A stretch of DNA of 64,000 bases, taken from the NCBI RefSeq assembly GCF_000478925.1, contig NZ_AP013072.1:2046001-2110000 (forward strand), read 5' to 3'. Source of the DNA: Streptococcus anginosus subsp. whileyi MAS624. Lineage in GTDB: Bacteria; Bacillota; Bacilli; Lactobacillales; Streptococcaceae. Under the pieces are notes generated by a model. The model saw only the letters and a list, made by a program, of their open reading frames with translations, had not been told where the DNA came from and ran no database searches. Every line of letters begins with the position of its first letter. Positions within the stretch are counted from its first letter, which is position 1. The position numbers and the translations under genes were made by a program. This document shows positions 56,523 through 64,000 of the stretch, piece after piece.

Positions 56523-59042
56523 ATGGTTCTAAAACTGGTCTATCCGATTCTTAAAACACAGGATAATATCGCTTTAACAACAGATAAAACGGTGATGAGT
56601 TTTTATCGTATTCCTAATACTCCCATCACCATTACCGATAAAGCTAAGAAACAAAAACACAAGCTGACAACTGCTCAACTGATTAAAAAACTGGTTAAAA
56701 ACAAGTCCTTTGAAGTCTCCTTGATTCCAAAGGACTATTTGCTAGAAGAAAAGATGAAAGACTTTTCTCATGCCTTGTCTCCTGATAGTCAAGCATTGGG
56801 GGAAGAACTGTTGCAGTATTCGACAGACAAATTGACACAAGAAATGGAAATTCCTTATCAGTTTAACTGGCTGATTGGTGTCAATCTTTTAAAAGATGAC
56901 CAAAACACCACCGTTCAGGATATGGCGGTTGAGCGCTTCTCTGAAGTCTCTGAAATGATTGCCAATAGCGTGGGCTTTCAATATGAGATTCCTGAAGATT
57001 GGGCGCAAGACTATCTGGTTAGTGAAGCTACTGTCTATCAAACCCTTTCTGCTCTTCGGGCACAACGCTTGGCCAATGAAGAGCTCTTTTACTATCAACG
57101 CATGCAGTACTTGCGCTATATTCCTCATCTAAAACAAGAGGTCACAGCCAATCGGGCACTCTTTAATGTGACAGATACGGTCTTAAGACCCATGGCAGGG
57201 GGCTTTATGAAATTAGACAGCCCCTATGGTTCTTCTTTTCTCACCATTCTTCCGATTGCTAAAACACCCATTATTTTTAATGGCTTTCATCTGGGAGAAT
57301 TTATCCAACGCTTTAACTTCCCTGTAGAACTACGGATAAAGGCAGAATTTATCGAAAAGAACTCTTTAAAAGGGCGAATGGCACGTTCTAATATTCGCTA
57401 CCGCAATATTATGAAGGAAGCAGAAAGTACTGATACCGTTCAACAAGATGAAATCATTCTGGGGGCAATGTCTCTCAAAGACTTGATGAAAAAGGTTGGT
57501 GGGAAAGAAGAAGTCATTGAATATGGAGCTTACCTCATTGTTTCTGCTTCTAGCTTGTCCCAACTACGACGTCGCCGTCAAGTGGTCTTAAGTTACTTTG
57601 AGGATATGCACGTAGAAGTGAGTGAAGCTAGTCATGATACACCTTATCTCTTCCAGTCTCTTCTCTATGGTCAACCACTTGAAAACAAGACCAGAACGTG
57701 GACACACTATGTCACTCTAAGAGGCTTTGCGGAGTTAATGCCCTTTACCAACACAGCTTCAGGAAACCATATTGGCTGGCATATCGGACGAGTGGATAAC
57801 TGGACAGGACGGTGGGAAAGTATTGAAAAGGCACAAGAAGCGTCTAAAAATATGGTACTCTTTAATGCGACCGTTGGAAATAAAGAAGGGATTGCAGGAA
57901 AACTCACAAAGAACCCACATATCCTGATTACTGGCGCAACGGGTGAAGGAAAATCCTTTTTGGCAGAACTTATCTTTCTCCTCACCTCTCTTCAAGATGT
58001 GAAATGCTTATATGTTGACCCCAAACGCTCTATACGGAAACACTTTGAAGCAATTGCCCACCATCCAGACTTTGAAAAACGATTCCCGCTTCTGGCTAAA
58101 CATATCAAACAAATAAACTTTGTCACCTTAGATAGTAAGGTGAAATCCAATCATGGGGCTCTTGACCCCATTGTCATGCTGGATAAAGATGACGCTGTTT
58201 CGGTTTCAAAGAATATGCTCAATTATCTAATCTTCTCCAACAAGCGAATTAAGGTCACCATGAAACAAATGACGGCTATTTCTAGAGCGATTAACAAAGT
58301 AGTTGCTCAAAGACAAGCAGGAGAAACGGTTGGGTTAAAACACGTCCTCCAAGAACTCACCAATAATCCAGATAGCACTATCTTTGAAGTAGGAGACTAT
58401 TTGACGTCCATTGTCGAAAATTCCATTTTGGAATTGGCTTTTTCAGACGGTAATGTCGAAGGATTGTCTTATGATAAACGGGTGACCGTTTTAGAAGTAG
58501 CGGACTTATCCTTACCAGATAAAGACACTCAACAAGATGTCACCCCAGAAGATAAAGAAATCAATTCTACAACTCTGATGTTTGCTTTAGGAGCTTTCTG
58601 TACACGCTTTGGAGAACTCAATCGTTATGAAGATACCATTGAATTTTTCGATGAAGCATGGGTACTGATGAAGTCGGCAGAAGGACGAGCTGTTATCCAA
58701 TCCATGCGCCGTGTTGGACGTTTCTTTAACAATGTCCTCTGTCTCATTACTCAATCCGTTCATGACGCTGAAGGAGATGATGATACCACAGGATTTGGGA
58801 CACTCTTTGCCTTTAGAGAAGACAATGAACTTCCCGATATTTTAGAACACGTTGGACTAACGGATAATGAAGAAAATCTGGAATGGATTAAAAATATGAT
58901 TTCAGGGCAATGCCTTTATAGAGACGTTTACGGCAATCTCAATATGATTTCCATTTATAACATTTTTGACAGTATTGACCCACTTCTAAAACCAATGAAA
59001 GCTACGGTTTCTTCCAATCTTGAAAATAAATACGCATCTTAA
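56523..59042 (+). CDS. VirB4-family conjugation ATPase (Tn916 Orf16-like)
   Basis: 839 residues from the ATG at 56523, which has AAAGGAGG 4 nt upstream; the longer frame to 56475 overlaps the preceding gene. Walker A ITGATGEGKSF is near residue 472, Walker B IEFFDEAWVLM near 705, with RRVGRFFNNVLCLITQS following. It powers assembly of and transport through the mating channel. Intact. Confidence 0.93.
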   Translation: MVLKLVYPILKTQDNIALTTDKTVMSFYRIPNTPITITDKAKKQKHKLTTAQLIKKLVKNKSFEVSLIPKDYLLEEKMKDFSHALSPDSQALGEELLQYSTDKLTQEMEIPYQFNWLIGVNLLKDDQNTTVQDMAVERFSEVSEMIANSVGFQYEIPEDWAQDYLVSEATVYQTLSALRAQRLANEELFYYQRMQYLRYIPHLKQEVTANRALFNVTDTVLRPMAGGFMKLDSPYGSSFLTILPIAKTPIIFNGFHLGEFIQRFNFPVELRIKAEFIEKNSLKGRMARSNIRYRNIMKEAESTDTVQQDEIILGAMSLKDLMKKVGGKEEVIEYGAYLIVSASSLSQLRRRRQVVLSYFEDMHVEVSEASHDTPYLFQSLLYGQPLENKTRTWTHYVTLRGFAELMPFTNTASGNHIGWHIGRVDNWTGRWESIEKAQEASKNMVLFNATVGNKEGIAGKLTKNPHILITGATGEGKSFLAELIFLLTSLQDVKCLYVDPKRSIRKHFEAIAHHPDFEKRFPLLAKHIKQINFVTLDSKVKSNHGALDPIVMLDKDDAVSVSKNMLNYLIFSNKRIKVTMKQMTAISRAINKVVAQRQAGETVGLKHVLQELTNNPDSTIFEVGDYLTSIVENSILELAFSDGNVEGLSYDKRVTVLEVADLSLPDKDTQQDVTPEDKEINSTTLMFALGAFCTRFGELNRYEDTIEFFDEAWVLMKSAEGRAVIQSMRRVGRFFNNVLCLITQSVHDAEGDDDTTGFGTLFAFREDNELPDILEHVGLTDNEENLEWIKNMISGQCLYRDVYGNLNMISIYNIFDSIDPLLKPMKATVSSNLENKYAS

Positions 59043-59054
59043 GGAGGTGAGCTT

Positions 59055-59516
59055 GTGCAAGAAGCATTTGAAAAATTAAAAGGCATGGATATTTTTTCTT
59101 TAAAATCTTATACAGTACAAACTGGATTTTTGGATATTAGCGGAATCTGGGTGATGTTCAACGAAATCTTTGTCAACTTTCCCTTTTTCCTCCTTAACCT
59201 CATTGTTGGTTTCTTCTCCTTGATGATTCGGATTTTAGAAAATGTCCGTCTTTACGACACTTACAAGCAATATGTCTTTAATGGTGCTCAATCCATTTGG
59301 CGAGGCTTTACAGGAGCTACTTCTGGTGTGGCTCAATCTTCATTAGTCTTTTTGCTTCTCCTTTGCTTGGCTTTTTATCTCTTTTATCAGTTCCTCATTT
59401 CTAAAGGCAATTTCTCTCAAAGATTGCTTCATGTCCTTCTGGTTCTCTTTTTAGGTTTGGTTGGTTTGGGACAGTTGCTGGAACTTCTGGTGGATTGTAT
59501 TTGCTCAATACAGTAG
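59055..59516 (+). pseudogene. VirB6-like channel protein, N-terminal fragment (Tn916 Orf15-like)
   Basis: From a GTG at 59055 (GGAGGTGAG upstream), 153 codons with two long hydrophobic regions (about 34-60 and 90-140). After GLVGLG the frame reads into out-of-character QLLELLVDCICSIQ and stops, whereas the neighbouring frame gives GTVAGTSGGLYLLNTVDN and continues the gene. The break lies at TTTGGGA, 59465-59471. In Tn916-type ICEs this is one long protein. Confidence 0.78.
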
Positions 59517-60990
59517 ACAATGTCGCTAGTACCACGATTCATCGTATTTCTAATATCTCTGTCTCCTACGGAAAAAATCAGTCTTTAAAAATAGGGTCTT
59601 CTGTCGCTGATTCTTATATCGCAGAAACCTCTTATAAAGCCTATCTCTTTGTCAATACAGGGCAAGAAAACGGGAGATACAAAGACCGGCAAACAGGGAA
59701 AGAAGAACTGTTTGAGGATTCAAAAGTTCTAGGCAGCTTAGATAAATCAGGCAAGTTTAAAGCAGTTTCTACCGCCGATAGAAATGATTACTTAAAAATG
59801 GGAGACGGAGCTAACGATGATAAAGAGAAAAACCGTTGGGTATCAGCTATTCCTGATTATATCCCTGTTAAGTTCTTCTATATCCTTTTTAAAATGGTAG
59901 AAGCGATTGTCATTGCCATTCCTATTGTCTTAATTCAGTTGCTCAATGTCCTTGCACAAGCCCTTGTCCTTATCATGATTCTTCTTTTCCCTATTGCCCT
60001 TTTGGTTTCCTTTATTCCCAAAATGCAGGATATTCTCTTTGGAGTTTTTAAGGTCATGTTTGGAGGTCTTGCCTTTCCAGCCATTACTAGCCTTTTAACC
60101 TTAGCTTTACTTTACCTTGAAAAAATCATTGAAGGTTTAGTAAATAGTGGCTTTAAAGAGGTTATTGGAGATTTTTCTTCCTTGTCTACTTTTAGCGCTC
60201 TTTTTAAACTAATCGTCTCTGTTTGTGCCAAAGGCGTGATTTATTGGTTACTTTGGAAATACAAAGGAGAATTGATTGAGTTGTTACTCGGTTCACGAGC
60301 CAAGATTACGTTTGATGAGATAGATACTAAAGTCAAAGAAACCGTGACAAATGGACAAGAGAGCATGAAGCAGCTGCCGGCAAAAGCCACTAACGCCTTT
60401 GAAATGGCTCAAACATCCGGAAACTTTTTCCTTGCAGGAGCAGGATTTGGAGCGGGACTATTTATGAATGCTGGTAAACAGATGAAAACTCTTTTTTCAA
60501 ATCCACATCCAACTTCAGAAAGAACAGAAAGTTCAACGCCTTCAGAAAATGACGAGGAGGAAACACCCGCTACTTCTTCCTTTGAAGAAACAGGCGCTCC
60601 CGACGAGGTAACAACACCGTTTCAAGAGCCAGATAGGCTAATGGAGACTTTTGAATCTGCTATTCAGGAAGAAGACACAAGCGTTCAACCTTTTGATACA
60701 GAACCTTCTCCGCTAATAGATACAAAGCAAAGCAAAGCAGAGAACAGGAAGAGTTTGAAGAACGCCGTCACAATCGCCTCTCTTGGAGACAAAAACATCA
60801 CATCAATAAACTTGAAAAGGAATTAGAACCTTATAAAGATGATGAAGCACTATACCAAGCGCAAGGTTCAAATGCCTTTATCAGGAATTATCGTAAAACC
60901 TTGCCGAAAGACGATAAATTAAAAGTCAATATTAACCGTAAACATCAGATAATAGAGGAATTAGCACGATTGAGAGGAGGAAAGGAATGA
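59465..60990 (+). pseudogene. VirB6-like channel protein, C-terminal part
   Basis: The frame entered at 59465 encodes LYLLNTVDNVASTTIHRISN, a soluble stretch, then about five membrane helices (59900-60280) and a long hydrophilic tail. It ends early at 60826 because a third AAAGC unit at 60724-60738 shifts the frame. With two units the protein would read TKQSREQEEFEERRHNRLSW and continue to TGA at 60988. This is the mating-channel membrane protein; with both shifts the intact form is not made. Confidence 0.78.
60724..60738 (+). repeat. Pentanucleotide repeat (AAAGC)x3 in the VirB6-like gene
   Basis: Three tandem AAAGC units. Loss of one restores the long reading frame to 60990, so gain or loss by slippage switches the C-terminus of the protein. 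Confidence 0.8.
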
Positions 60991-61214
60991 TGAATACACG
61001 CATTTATTCTAAAAGAGGTTTTGAACAGACGGTGAACAATGCGGTTGCCCTTGCCTATGAAAGGAGAAAGCCTTCTATTGACTTTCTCCTTTTATTTTCA
61101 GTAAAAGAGGCTGAGAAAGAGCAACTGCTGGCAACTATCAAAGAAAATCCTCTTATTTTGACGGCTCAATGGCGATTTGAAACAGTAATGATGACAGTCT
61201 ATGTGAAAACTTAG
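60987..61214 (+). CDS. Small ICE protein of unknown function
   Basis: 75 residues; GGAGGAAAGGA lies before overlapping ATG codons at 60987. Basic N-terminus (NTRIYSKRGFEQTVNN), no membrane helix. It overlaps the intended stop of the VirB6-like gene (ATGATG/TGA), which supports that longer reading. Not recognised. Confidence 0.6.
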   Translation: MMNTRIYSKRGFEQTVNNAVALAYERRKPSIDFLLLFSVKEAEKEQLLATIKENPLILTAQWRFETVMMTVYVKT

Positions 61215-61222
61215 GAGGGAAG

Positions 61223-62278
61223 ATGAAGAAAAAACTAGTAATTGTTAGTGTTCTAAGTGCTCTGTTTTTACCTTTGTTCTTAGTCGTCATTATCATGGGA
61301 GCTTATGCGGGTAGTGCGTCTTCTAATGGACAAGCCAAAGGACTACAAACGAAACTAACGGCTAAAGAGGTGGCTCAAAAAGCCAATATTTCAGAAGAAC
61401 GAGCAAGTGATGTCATCAAAATTCTGAATTATGAACTCTCACAAGAACAATTTACTATCGCAGGAGCTTCTGGAAGTTTAGCGGTTGCAGAGCGCGAAAG
61501 TAGCTTTGACCCTAAAGCCGTCAATACGGGTGGCGGTGTAGCTGGTTATTTCCAATGGTCGGGCTGGTCTTCTACTATCAATGGCAATCGCTGGTCAAAG
61601 GCAAAACAAAAGAAATTAGATTCTGATATTGAACTAGACCTCTTATCTACAGAGCTAAACGGCTCTTATAGCAAAGTCAAAACAGAAATGCAAAAAGCGA
61701 ATGACCCTGAAAAGGCAGCCCTTTATTGGTCAGAACATTATGAAGGGGTCGCTTTATCAGACGGTCAAACAAAAGCTAGTGACCTGAAAAAGAATGCGAG
61801 AAAATGGTATAACCTCTTCAAAGATACTTTAACAGGTAATACAGCCAATACCAAAACACGAGACGGTGGAGGCGTAACTTCTGATGGAGTGCCTGCTGGA
61901 TATAGCCTTACAAAGGCAATCAACACTTCTGACTATACTTCTGCGACTTATCCTTGGGGACAATGTACATGGTTTGTCTATAACCGAGCCAAAGAGGTGG
62001 GCGTTCATTTTGACCCTTATATGGGCAATGGTGGGGATTGGAAGCAGAAAGCAGGCTACCAAACCACACATACACCAACTGAACATAGCGCTCTTAGCTT
62101 CTCTCCTGGACAAGCTGGCGCAGATCCAACTTACGGGCATATTGCATTTGTAGAGCAGGTCAAATCAGACGGGTCTATTCTCATTTCAGAAGCAAACGCC
62201 AAAGGACTTGGAGTTATTTCTTACCGCACATTTGATAAAGCAACAGCGAGCCAATTTACTTATGTGATTGGGAAGTAA
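61223..62278 (+). CDS. Bifunctional cell-wall hydrolase of the conjugation system (Tn916 Orf14/CwlT-like)
   Basis: 351 residues: an N-terminal membrane anchor (about 5-27), a lysozyme-like domain (about 75-195; VAERESSFDPKAV with the catalytic glutamate, GVAGYFQWSGWS), a Gly/Thr linker, and a C-terminal CHAP peptidase (YPWGQCTWFVYNRA with the catalytic cysteine near 250; YGHIAFVEQV with the histidine). It opens the peptidoglycan for the mating channel. Confidence 0.92.
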   Translation: MKKKLVIVSVLSALFLPLFLVVIIMGAYAGSASSNGQAKGLQTKLTAKEVAQKANISEERASDVIKILNYELSQEQFTIAGASGSLAVAERESSFDPKAVNTGGGVAGYFQWSGWSSTINGNRWSKAKQKKLDSDIELDLLSTELNGSYSKVKTEMQKANDPEKAALYWSEHYEGVALSDGQTKASDLKKNARKWYNLFKDTLTGNTANTKTRDGGGVTSDGVPAGYSLTKAINTSDYTSATYPWGQCTWFVYNRAKEVGVHFDPYMGNGGDWKQKAGYQTTHTPTEHSALSFSPGQAGADPTYGHIAFVEQVKSDGSILISEANAKGLGVISYRTFDKATASQFTYVIGK

Positions 62279-62301
62279 AAAATAGAAAAGGAAAAGGAAA
62301 A

Positions 62302-62487
62302 ATGGAAAAACAACTTATTACAAAAAACGACCTTATTAAGCAAGGTTTAAAAGAGGGAACAGCAAGAAAAGTGATTCATGAAGCTAAAATGTTACTTGTA
62401 AATCAAGGTTTTAAATTTTACAGCAATAAACGTTTAGGAGCTGTTCCTATTAGTACTGTGGAAGAAATTTTGCATGTAAAGTTTTAA
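62302..62487 (+). CDS. DUF3173 protein, likely excisionase/recombination directionality factor
   Basis: 61 residues with a helix-turn-helix-like fold (ITKNDLIKQGLKEGTARKVIHEAK) and KRLGAVPISTVEEIL at the end. DUF3173 genes stand directly upstream of tyrosine integrases in streptococcal ICEs, as here (12 nt). It is expected to steer excision. Confidence 0.82.
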   Translation: MEKQLITKNDLIKQGLKEGTARKVIHEAKMLLVNQGFKFYSNKRLGAVPISTVEEILHVKF

Positions 62488-62499
62488 GAAGGAGATTTT

Positions 62500-63654
62500 A
62501 TGTATATTCCCCAATTCAATCCGCGAGTTAGAAAAGACCAAAAATCAGGTCTCTTTTTTTTTGAAATTAGAGATAATGAAGGTAAGACTGTTTCATATCA
62601 ATCAGGATTTAATACTAAACGAGAAGCAGAGAATACGGCTTTAGAAATTCAACAGAAATTAAGACAAGGATATACACTTGATAGACATACTTCCCTTTAT
62701 GATTGGTTTCAAACATGGTATGATTTAAAAATTCGACCAAAGAAAACATTATCTCAAGAAACAAAGAGAAACTACCAAATTTATGGTGAAACCTTAAAAC
62801 GTCTTTTTGGTAATAAACCTATTATTGATATTAAATCAAGCCAATATCAAAGGATTATGAATGTTTATGGAGAAACAGTTGGTTATGACTATCTTAGTAG
62901 AATAAACTCAGTAATCAGAAAAACCATCAAATTAGCACAATCAGATAAAATTGTAATTGATGATTTTACAAGTAATGTAGAATTATTCGCTGGAAAGGAT
63001 GGACAAAAACCAGAAGACAAGTACATACATAGTGTTGATGACTATCATAAACTAATAAAATATTTAGAAGCTAATCTAAAATATGAAGAATCCATTGTAA
63101 ACTATATTCTTTACTCAATAGCAAAAACAGGTATGAGATACGGAGAAATTGTTGGGTTGCTGGATAGTGACACAAATTTTGAAGAGTTCTACTTACATAC
63201 TCATAAACGCTATAATACATCAACATGGAAATGGACAAATGCCAAAAACGATTCCTCCAAAAGATATGTACCAATAGATGATAAAACAGTTACTGTTCTG
63301 TCTAACATGATAAAAGAACGAGAAAGAAGAAACTCATTACTACAAATAAAAAACAAAGAGAAATTTCTCTTCTTCCACTATGGTCTAGAACATGGTATTC
63401 CTTCAGTAGCTACTGTAAATAAAGCTTTGAAAAAGATACTAAAAGAGCTTGATATAGAACCAATAATAACTACTAAAGGACTTAGACACACTTATGGCTC
63501 ATATTTACTTCATAATCATGTAGATATGGGAGTTGTGGCAAAAATTTTAGGTCATAAAGATATCCAAATGTTGATACAAGTTTATGGTCATACACTTACT
63601 GAAAAGATTGATAAAGAGTTTAAAGAGGTTGAACAAATTATGAATAGAATATAA
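62500..63654 (+). CDS. int: Tyrosine integrase of the ICE
   Basis: 384 residues. Arm-binding N-terminus (SGLFFFEIRDNEGKTVSYQSGF), core-binding domain, and catalytic residues R in KTGMRYGEIVGL (about 212), the GLRHTYGSYL block (about 327), H in LGHKDI and nucleophile Y in QVYGHTL (about 362). AAGGAG precedes the ATG. It lies 68 nt from the right att repeat in tRNA-Leu, which it uses as integration site. Confidence 0.95.
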   Translation: MYIPQFNPRVRKDQKSGLFFFEIRDNEGKTVSYQSGFNTKREAENTALEIQQKLRQGYTLDRHTSLYDWFQTWYDLKIRPKKTLSQETKRNYQIYGETLKRLFGNKPIIDIKSSQYQRIMNVYGETVGYDYLSRINSVIRKTIKLAQSDKIVIDDFTSNVELFAGKDGQKPEDKYIHSVDDYHKLIKYLEANLKYEESIVNYILYSIAKTGMRYGEIVGLLDSDTNFEEFYLHTHKRYNTSTWKWTNAKNDSSKRYVPIDDKTVTVLSNMIKERERRNSLLQIKNKEKFLFFHYGLEHGIPSVATVNKALKKILKELDIEPIITTKGLRHTYGSYLLHNHVDMGVVAKILGHKDIQMLIQVYGHTLTEKIDKEFKEVEQIMNRI

Positions 63655-63722
63655 ATTTGGGAGAGATTTTGGGATAGAAAATCAAAAATATCAAAAAAAC
63701 CTTGATACACAAGGCTTTTACT

Positions 63723-63746
63723 AAACTTAAGCAATACCGGCGGCCG
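63723..63746. repeat. Right attachment repeat, overlapping tRNA-Leu
   Basis: The second copy of the 24-bp repeat at 41414-41437. Bases 63735-63746 are the 3' end of tRNA-Leu, so the element restores the tRNA end on insertion. Confidence 0.9.
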
Positions 63747-63818
63747 GGGTCGAACCGGCACGTCCTTGCGGACACTGGATTTTGAGTCCAGCGCGTCTGC
63801 CAATTCCGCCACGCCGGC
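63735..63818 (-). tRNA. tRNA-Leu (anticodon CAA)
   Basis: 84 nt with the long variable arm of class II tRNAs. The 5' GCCGGCG pairs with CGCCGGT, the anticodon loop is CTCAAAA (CAA, reading UUG), and the T arm is GCCGG-TTCGACC-CCGGC. The CCA end is not encoded. Its 3' end is the ICE integration site. Confidence 0.95.
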
Positions 63819-63827
63819 AAAGTTAAA

Positions 63828-63899
63828 CTGGGGTAGCTGGATTCGAACCAACGCATGAGGGAGTCAAAGTCCCTTGCCTTACCGCTTGGCTATACCCCA
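63828..63899 (-). tRNA. tRNA-Gln (anticodon UUG)
   Basis: 72 nt. TGGGGTA pairs with TACCCCA. The anticodon stem AGGGA/TCCCT encloses CTTTGAC, giving UUG. GGTTCGAATC forms the T loop. CCA is not encoded. Confidence 0.95.
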
Positions 63900-63912
63900 A
63901 TAATATAAAATA

Positions 63913-63986
63913 GGCGAGTGATGGGGATCGAACCCACGTATGCCAGAGCCACAATCTGGTGTGTTAACCACTTCACCACACCCGCC
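63913..63986 (-). tRNA. tRNA-His (anticodon GUG)
   Basis: 74 nt including the extra G at -1 typical of tRNA-His, paired with the terminal C. The anticodon stem CCAGA/TCTGG encloses TTGTGGC, giving GUG. Confidence 0.95.
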
Positions 63987-64000
63987 ATATTCACAATAAA

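Larger units (their letters stand above)
41414..63746 (+). mobile_element. Tn916/ICESt3-type integrative conjugative element in tRNA-Leu
   Basis: A 22.3-kb element bounded by the 24-bp direct repeats. It has a cargo cluster, regulators, two toxin-antitoxin pairs, DUF961 proteins, coupling ATPase, oriT, MobT-type relaxase, VirB8/VirB4/VirB6-like and CHAP hydrolase genes, DUF3173 and integrase, in Tn916-superfamily order. Frameshifts in the VirB6-like gene may prevent self-transfer. Confidence 0.9.

Overview
The window is chromosomal DNA of a low-GC Firmicute, almost certainly a Streptococcus. The pointers are gene content: a complete six-gene mevalonate route split into mvaS-mvaA and mvaK1-mvaD-mvaK2-fni, a CppA-family protein, the divergent glpF/pepX pair, a RocS-type segregation protein, an IS861-like insertion sequence, and a Tn916/ICESt3-type conjugative element inserted in a tRNA-Leu gene. 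I do not assign a species.

Layout. 1-9.8 kb, mostly minus strand: the start of gltX (its 3' end is outside the window), a sugar operon (BglG-type regulator, galactitol-type PTS IIA-IIB-IIC, small membrane protein, RhaD-like aldolase), dut-radA, and an S66 peptidase. Between radA and the sugar operon is a gene-free stretch that looks like a separately transcribed RNA. 9.9-11.6 kb: a decayed IS110-family element with a structured 5' non-coding end. 11.6-24.9 kb: dinB, pyruvate formate-lyase with a CcpA-type site on its promoter, a two-gene ThrE exporter, the mevalonate genes, a serine hydrolase and cppA. 24.9-27.6 kb: a membrane-protein gene split by an intact IS3-family element with a 4-bp target duplication. 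27.8-31.4 kb: glpF, pepX, ybaB.

31.4-35.0 kb is a compact minus-strand locus: a PlcR-like HTH/TPR regulator whose 3' end overlaps a 30-codon peptide gene that is easy to miss, a three-gene ABC transporter, and a secreted DUF2712-like protein behind a strong promoter with an inverted repeat. It looks like an uncharacterised peptide-signalling and export/immunity system. 35-39.5 kb: a membrane GDPD, YdcF, RocS and a BaiN/YhiN-like flavoprotein.

39.7-63.7 kb is a tandem mobile region at the 3' end of tRNA-Leu. An older remnant (tail of a gene, excisionase-like gene, integrase) ends at one copy of a 24-bp repeat. A 22.3-kb ICE follows, ending at the second copy inside tRNA-Leu. Its left part carries an AT-rich cargo cluster (ABC transporter, radical SAM enzyme, a 172-residue putative substrate with a glycine/alanine-rich hydrophobic core, membrane protein), which looks like a RiPP-type pathway. 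Then come ImmR/ImmA-like regulators with two operators, a long structured non-coding leader, DinJ-YafQ and YefM-YoeB toxin-antitoxin pairs, and the conjugation module: coupling ATPase, oriT, MobT-type relaxase, VirB8-, VirB4- and VirB6-like proteins, a CHAP hydrolase, then DUF3173 and integrase. The VirB6-like gene carries two frameshifts, one explained by an extra copy of a 5-bp repeat, so self-transfer may be impaired or phase variable. Three tRNA genes (His, Gln, Leu) close the window.
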